DNA from: Saksenaea vasiformis B4078
Lineage: Eukaryota; Mucoromycota; Mucoromycetes; Mucorales; Saksenaeaceae
Assembly (NCBI GenBank): GCA_000697055.1
Contig: JNDT01001914.1
Coordinates: forward strand, 1 to 38,020
Direction of reading: 5' to 3'
Length of the DNA stretch: 38,020 nt
Shown: piece after piece, positions 33,040 through 38,020 of the stretch
Layout of the letters: each line of letters starts with the position of its first letter
Numbering within the stretch: position 1 is the stretch's first letter
Program-made: the position numbers and the translations under genes
Notes under the pieces: model-generated
Told to the model about the DNA's origin: nothing
Database searches by the model: none
The model's input: the letters and a program-made list of their open reading frames with translations, nothing else

Positions 33040-34900
33040 TTTGACAAGAATGGAAGAGGTGTAACCACCGGAAAGGGAGAATATTAGTAAAACGACACCT
33101 CTTTAAATTCTCTGAAAAAAATGTATATATGAAACCTCCTTTCTTTTCTTTGGAAACAGCGTCATAGCAACACTGCCACTTGCTGGCCAGTAAAATCTCT
33201 ACATTCAGCCACTTCGCAGCAATTAAGGGAGATGCCAACACCTGCTCCTCCTTTGTTTATTTCTCTGCGTATGACATTCGTTCTCTGTATCAGAGCACGC
33301 TACAAGCTGAGACGTTGTGATTGAGGAGATCGCTTAGGTGATCAAACGACCCGTTGTATGTCTTATCATGCACTACATCAAGTATTGCGTAAGTGATTGG
33401 GACGGATGTACCCTTCGAAGGTAGGTTAAGATGTCATCAAGGCATCTTCCGTTTACTGATCATGAATTAAATAGCAAGACACCAGAGACAGTACACACAA
33501 AATTGTCTAGCGCTGTGTCAGCTTGAGGCCAACGCACATCGTGAGAAAAGGACAAGAAGCATAATAAAATAAATGCTGCGGTTCATTCTTTAGAGATCGT
33601 TCCAAACACATCCTAATTATTATTTTATTTTCAGATACTGCTTTATCTATTTTGGGAAAAAGGCTGATGCCTCGACCTTTTTTTTTACGTACTATTTGGA
33701 TGTCAGCTGGATGGTATCAGCTTTGATCTAGCAAAATCCCACTACGGATATCCTGTGCGATACCTAAGTATCCTTTTTTGGCTTTGCGAAAGTACTACTG
33801 GTTTGTGTCTCACGTTGGAGGATATGATATGGCTGACATCCAACGTACCCTGGATGGGGCCTCTTTATGTCCTTGTCGTGAAGCGCCCTCTGCACCCACA
33901 AACCGCTCCCTCAGAATGATACTATGGTGTGTTGTAACACATCTTTCAAATGGAAGTACTATACATCATTGCACATAGCTGTACAGGGATTGTTGTATTT
34001 CAATCCCGTGGTGACGATTAGGATCAGTGAGATGTCTGTTGACGTCGAGATGGATAACGAGAGAATTCGTGAGACTCGAGTTTATTTCTGAAAAACAGAA
34101 CCAGGATTTATGATAACTGAATCTAGTCTTTTAATACCAGGACTGACGTCACGTGTCATTATATAGACACTTAATTAAGATGTCAAGGTACAACAATCAG
34201 CATGCGATAATATGCAAGTATTGGTGACAGGATTGATCAGAATAATAATCAGTCCTCGCATCGCCTTAAAAAAACATGGCGATTGATCTATCTCGCATAA
34301 CATCTTAATACGTACTTGCCGCTACTCACTGTTGTTTCAATTATTGCAGAGTAAAAAGTAAAAAGGTATATGAGTTGGGTCGATGATATATAATAAAGAA
34401 AAAAACCACAATCCTCAAAGACTTTATGCGTCTGGATATTCATGTCTGTCTCCTATTTGTATCTACAGCTCCCCAATTATATATAACAGATCCAAAATCT
34501 CATACATGCTGCCCCGCTCAACTTATCGAATTTTTTTTCGCTTTTTTTTCTACTTTTCAATGACAGCAAGTTGCAACGACTGAACCAACCTGCCCTTGGC
34601 ATCAAAACCTGCTGAAATTTCAGATATGTGATATAGCCATATAGCCATAACGTAGCAATGTGGTCGTAGCCCAGAGGTGGACGCATATGTGCTAAGTGAA
34701 AGTAAATGACAGGTCCTCCAGCAATTTCACATGGTCGTAAAGCCATTCGCTCCTGCTCACGAATCTTCTTTCGGATAGCCAGTATCTATATCTTTCAAGT
34801 ACCATCATCAAAATATGATGTGCTTCTCGGCTCTCTAGAGGAATACTGTAAAAAATGACAGCTCAGTAAGATCATGCATTATATATATGTTATCAGTCTA
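33040..34900. other. Gene-free, repeat-rich stretch
   Basis: Contains a perfect 12-bp inverted repeat (TTGGATGTCAGC at 33696-33707, complement at 33832-33843). A CRE-plus-E-box sequence, TGACGTCACGTG (about 34143-34154), lies just before a TATATAG. A minus-strand frame (34746-34477) has no recognised domain. Confidence 0.35.
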
Positions 34901-35199
34901 ACTAACATCTGCCGATGGAAATACCGAGTTGTCATGTGCAACAGGACGATACAGCAAAACCTCCAGCAGTATTACCCATGTACAAATGGACTAGTCTACG
35001 CAATTGCAACTGTCATGGATTCACATGCCACGTTTCGCTCATAGAAAGATCAGGAATGGGAGGAAAAGTGCGCCGCTTTGCCAACTTCGTCCAACTGAAG
35101 CTTGGAGGAAGGCTACTGGATTGTATACTACTCATTCGCGAATGTGATTCACAAGTACTTTTCATTCCGGATGTCATATTTGACATATTGTGACTATAA

Positions 35200-35720
35200 G
35201 AAATACTTCACACGCTACATCTATACGATCTACTATTCATTCTTCATACCATCGACACTTCATCCTCAGATCACTACCTGACATACTCAGACATCTGCAT
35301 TAGGATATGATGATTTAAGATAAGACATTCTGCTATAAGTTTAAGGTACCATGAACATTCCTCTATCTTACAATCGTGTAACAAGACAACTACGATGACT
35401 ACGATCTATCTCAGATATAGCATTCTATGATACATTCTTGCATTCTCTAGACAGCAACACATATCTAAGGTTATCCAGTATTCAGACAACCTCGCATAAG
35501 ATATGACAACAGGCTGTTATTGCTCATGTTAATACCACTGCCATTGTCATTCTCAATAACTAGTATATAAGCTCTGAACAATAGCTCTCGTAAAAGACAT
35601 CGAACTTTACTTTTAATAAACTCGTAAAGAGTCTCAAAGTGTATCCCGATCCATTTTTCACTCTAAAATACCATACCGGTGTGGAGTGCTATTTTTTCAC
35701 TCTAAAGACAATCTGTGGAT
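35200..35720 (+). mobile_element. LTR-like module
   Basis: A CA/CT-rich tract leads into TAGTATATAAGC (about 35562-35573), then AATAAAC 45-50 bp later (about 35614), then a conspicuous repeat of TTTTTCACTCTAAA (about 35655 and 35694). The TATA / poly(A) signal spacing is that of an LTR U3-R segment. No matching second LTR or pol domain is visible, so this may be a solo or truncated LTR. Confidence 0.3.
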
Positions 35721-36059
35721 TTCGGTTTGTTTAGTGATAGCTTGACAGACAGGAAATCCTTTGAGACTCTTTCTCTATTGAGATGTAAAGTAAAGATGGT
35801 TCTATATGTTTACGCGTCTGTCCTTATTATTGTTCTATTCATTCGGAGATTGTAATCTTGACTCTGGTCAGTAGATCTGTGTTCCTGAGATGGTCTTGAC
35901 TTTGGATATAATGCCGATCTTTAGATGTGGATCTATGTCCTCATATGTGACCTATACGACACAATCTCGCTTGTTACTTTTTTTTCTTTTATCAAAAACA
36001 CCGTTGTGAACATTTATGTTAGTTTTATCCTCTTTATTTCCCTATTCTCTTATCTTTAT

Positions 36060-36543
36060 TTTTGTCATTGCATATGTATTAACAGAAGAAATAGCAAGGA
36101 TCAAGATAACGAAAGTACAACGCGCATAAAAAAACCACCAGAGAATATACACAGAACGATTGCCGCCATACAAATTAAAGACCGCTGATCACATGCTCTC
36201 AACCATCATGAAAGAAAAGCCTCCATAGCAATCCGGGTAAATTGAAAATGAAGCACCTCAGATTTACCGAAAATGAAGCAACTCAGGTTTACTAAACATC
36301 AAGCGTTTAGTTTTCCTATCTCCCCCAACTTTGATTTCCTTTCTTGTATCGATCTATTTTGTATAAATCTCTTCTCATTTCAATGAATAAAATATCAGAT
36401 TATCAAAAGGTTATCAAAAGGTTATCAGAATACAATGCTCTCTTGGTCTACTCTAGCCATCTCTAAAGGACTTTTTCAAAGGTTATCTACAAGCCACCTT
36501 TTATTTACTCTGCCTCTGTTGGTTACCCTCAAGAAACCACCGT
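36060..36543 (+). mobile_element. Retroelement 3' end, left arm of inverted pair
   Basis: Plus-strand copy. It has a membrane-like frame upstream (35925-36188, frameshifted against the right arm), then the residual C-terminal coding block ending MKEKPP-stop (36233), then two ~26-bp units (GTAAATTGAAAATGAAGCAC type), a TATA-like TTGTATAAAT, and AATAAA. Homology with the right arm ends at CAAGAAACCACC. It is about 85-90% identical by eye to the inverted copy. Confidence 0.6.
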
Positions 36544-37002
36544 TGCTGCGCTGTATTTTTCAGTTGCTGTATATGGGTAGTGTTGTTCCAAGTGTTGTCG
36601 TAGCGTAAGCTGGATGACGGTGATTGTTGTTAAAGGTATCAGTTGAGTAATGTTCGTTGATAGAAAAGTTCGAAATTGAGTGAGCACCAGGTGTAGATTT
36701 AAGTCAAACACCAAGACTTGGTTAAGCAGTAAAGCTTGAAGAAACAAAAAGAAAAGGTTGAATAGAGTAACTGTTGTCGGTATTGACAATATCCAAGGAG
36801 ATCTGGATAAAATAAAATATGATCGTTAGTAAGATCGCTGATATGGTTACCTTGAATCGGCAAAGAGTTTCGTCAAAGAGTTTTGTCAAAGATAAAAAGA
36901 GAAATAAAAAGAGGACAGCGGAATTATCGTCGCTTGTCAGAGAGAATAAAATAAAAAGAAAAGAAAAGAAAAAAAAAAGGAATCAATGGATTCTGGTTAA
37001 TG

Positions 37003-37590
37003 GTGGTTTCTTGAGAATAACCAACAGAGGCAGAGCAATAAAAGGCGACTTGTAGATAACCTTTGGAAATGACCTTTAGAGATGGCTAGAGTAGACCAAG
37101 AGAAAATTGTATTCTGATAACCTGATATTTTATTCATTGAAATGAGGAGGTATTTATACAAAATAGATCGATACAAGAAAGGAAATAAAAGTTAGGAGGA
37201 GATAAGAAAACTAAACGCTTGATGTTCAGTAAATCTGAGTTGCTTCGTTTTTGGTAAATCTGAGGTGCTTCGTTTTTAATTTACCTATATTGCTTCGTTT
37301 TCGATTTACCCAGGTTGCTACGGAGGCTTTTCTTTCATGATAGTTGAGAGCATGTAATCAGTAGTCTTCAATTTGTATGGCGGCAGTTCTTTTTTATGTG
37401 TTTTCTTTATGATTTCTTTTATGCGCATCATGCTTTTTTTTTCCTTTTCTGTCATCTCCATTTTTATTTCTCCTTTTGCTAACACATATATCAATATTGA
37501 TAAAAAAAATAATGAAAAGATAAAATAAAAAAAATAAAAAAAAAAAAATAATAGATGTTTACATTGACTCAGTTTGACTAATACAGACAA
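37003..37590 (-). mobile_element. Retroelement 3' end, right arm of inverted pair
   Basis: Minus-strand copy of the 36060-36543 unit. Its frame (37590-37318) reads through a hydrophobic Phe/Ile/Leu segment, then MEMTEKEKKSMMRIKEI, then LPPYKLKTTDYMLSTIMKEK-PP-stop. It is followed by three ~26-bp CGAAGC units, TATA and AATAAA motifs. I do not recognise the protein. The two arms are tail-to-tail around a 460-bp spacer. Confidence 0.6.
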
Positions 37591-37599
37591 ATGATTGTC

Positions 37600-37944
37600 G
37601 TATCTGACATTGATCTTTTACTCATAACACTATTTACGCAGCTCAATGTCATTACGACATATAAGAAAATACGACCATGTCAGTCTTACAATGACTTTAC
37701 GAGATTATCCTAAGACATGTCCATACTCAGAGCACCAATCGGAACATATTCATTCATGATCCAGTTACCAGGAAATTCGGGAACAATAAGATCTGCTCTT
37801 TCAATTCCGCTGTCCCTAATTCAACTGAGACAGTCCCAATGAACTACACTCTGAATTACCACACAGCTCTTCTTTAAACCGATCTCTAAAAATACTTCTT
37901 TAGATTGGTTAATAGACAATGGAGGATGGTCGTGTCTCATCGGA
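37600..37944. other. Gene-free stretch before the last repeat
   Basis: No coding or RNA feature recognised; it flanks the third copy of the foldback repeat. Confidence 0.35.
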
Positions 37945-38020
37945 ACGTCCGAAAGTTTAGTAAATGCTGCGTGTTTGCACATCACACGTCATCTCTTTCA
38001 AACGACCCCTTCTAAATAAA
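37945..38020 (+). repeat. Third copy of the foldback-repeat family (cut by window end)
   Basis: CGTCCGAAAGTTTAGTAAATGC and CGTCATCTCTTTCAAACGAC match the inner halves of both arms of the 13050-13770 element. It continues past the end of the window. Confidence 0.65.

Noticed and set aside
34477..34900. Minus-strand frame reading REQERMALRPCEI and YFHLAHMRPPLGYDH
   Set aside because: Looked like a possible exon with an upstream ACAG acceptor, but the next exon has stops and no family is recognisable.

Overview
The window is a nuclear segment from an intron-dense eukaryote, most likely an early-diverging fungus of the Mucoromycota. The evidence is introns of about 45-65 bp with GTAAGT-type donors and CTAAC/CTGAC-like branch sites, short intergenic gaps in the left half, a retroelement tail that resembles Mucorales LINEs, and a mix of PARN, MYST acetyltransferase, RNase T2 and Pgm2-type phosphomutase genes. 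The phylum assignment is an inference. All exon structures were built by hand from splice motifs, reading-frame continuity and family motifs.

Left part (1-12,760). The 3' end of a PARN-type deadenylase gene is followed by a very large gene (1750-12034, about 28 exons, about 2,933 residues) for an ankyrin-repeat poly(ADP-ribose) polymerase. Its domains, in order, are a basic N-terminus, a chromodomain-like fold, a long ankyrin region, WGR, the PARP regulatory and catalytic domains with an intact H-Y-E triad, and a C-terminal PBZ zinc finger that matches the poly(ADP-ribose)-binding consensus position by position. Tandem RFX/Crt1-type X-boxes sit just upstream of its TATA box. Together these suggest a damage-inducible writer that also carries its own reader. 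A small unrecognised gene follows.

Middle part (12,760-25,700). An inverted repeat (foldback element) precedes a minus-strand gene for a nucleoside diphosphate kinase domain with a shortened loop and a long disordered tail. Then come plus-strand genes for a secreted RNase T2, a Pgm2-type phosphomutase, a small 79-residue protein, and a MYST histone acetyltransferase whose first ATG lies inside the last exon of that small gene.

Right part (25,700-38,020). This is gene-poor and repeat-rich. It holds two tandem minus-strand class I glutamine amidotransferase copies, one intact and one broken by two frameshifts. Between them lie a degenerate ~38-bp minisatellite and two 3' ends of a LINE-like element. 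Further right are an LTR-like module and a large inverted pair of retroelement 3' ends. The last bases are a third copy of the foldback repeat seen near 13 kb.
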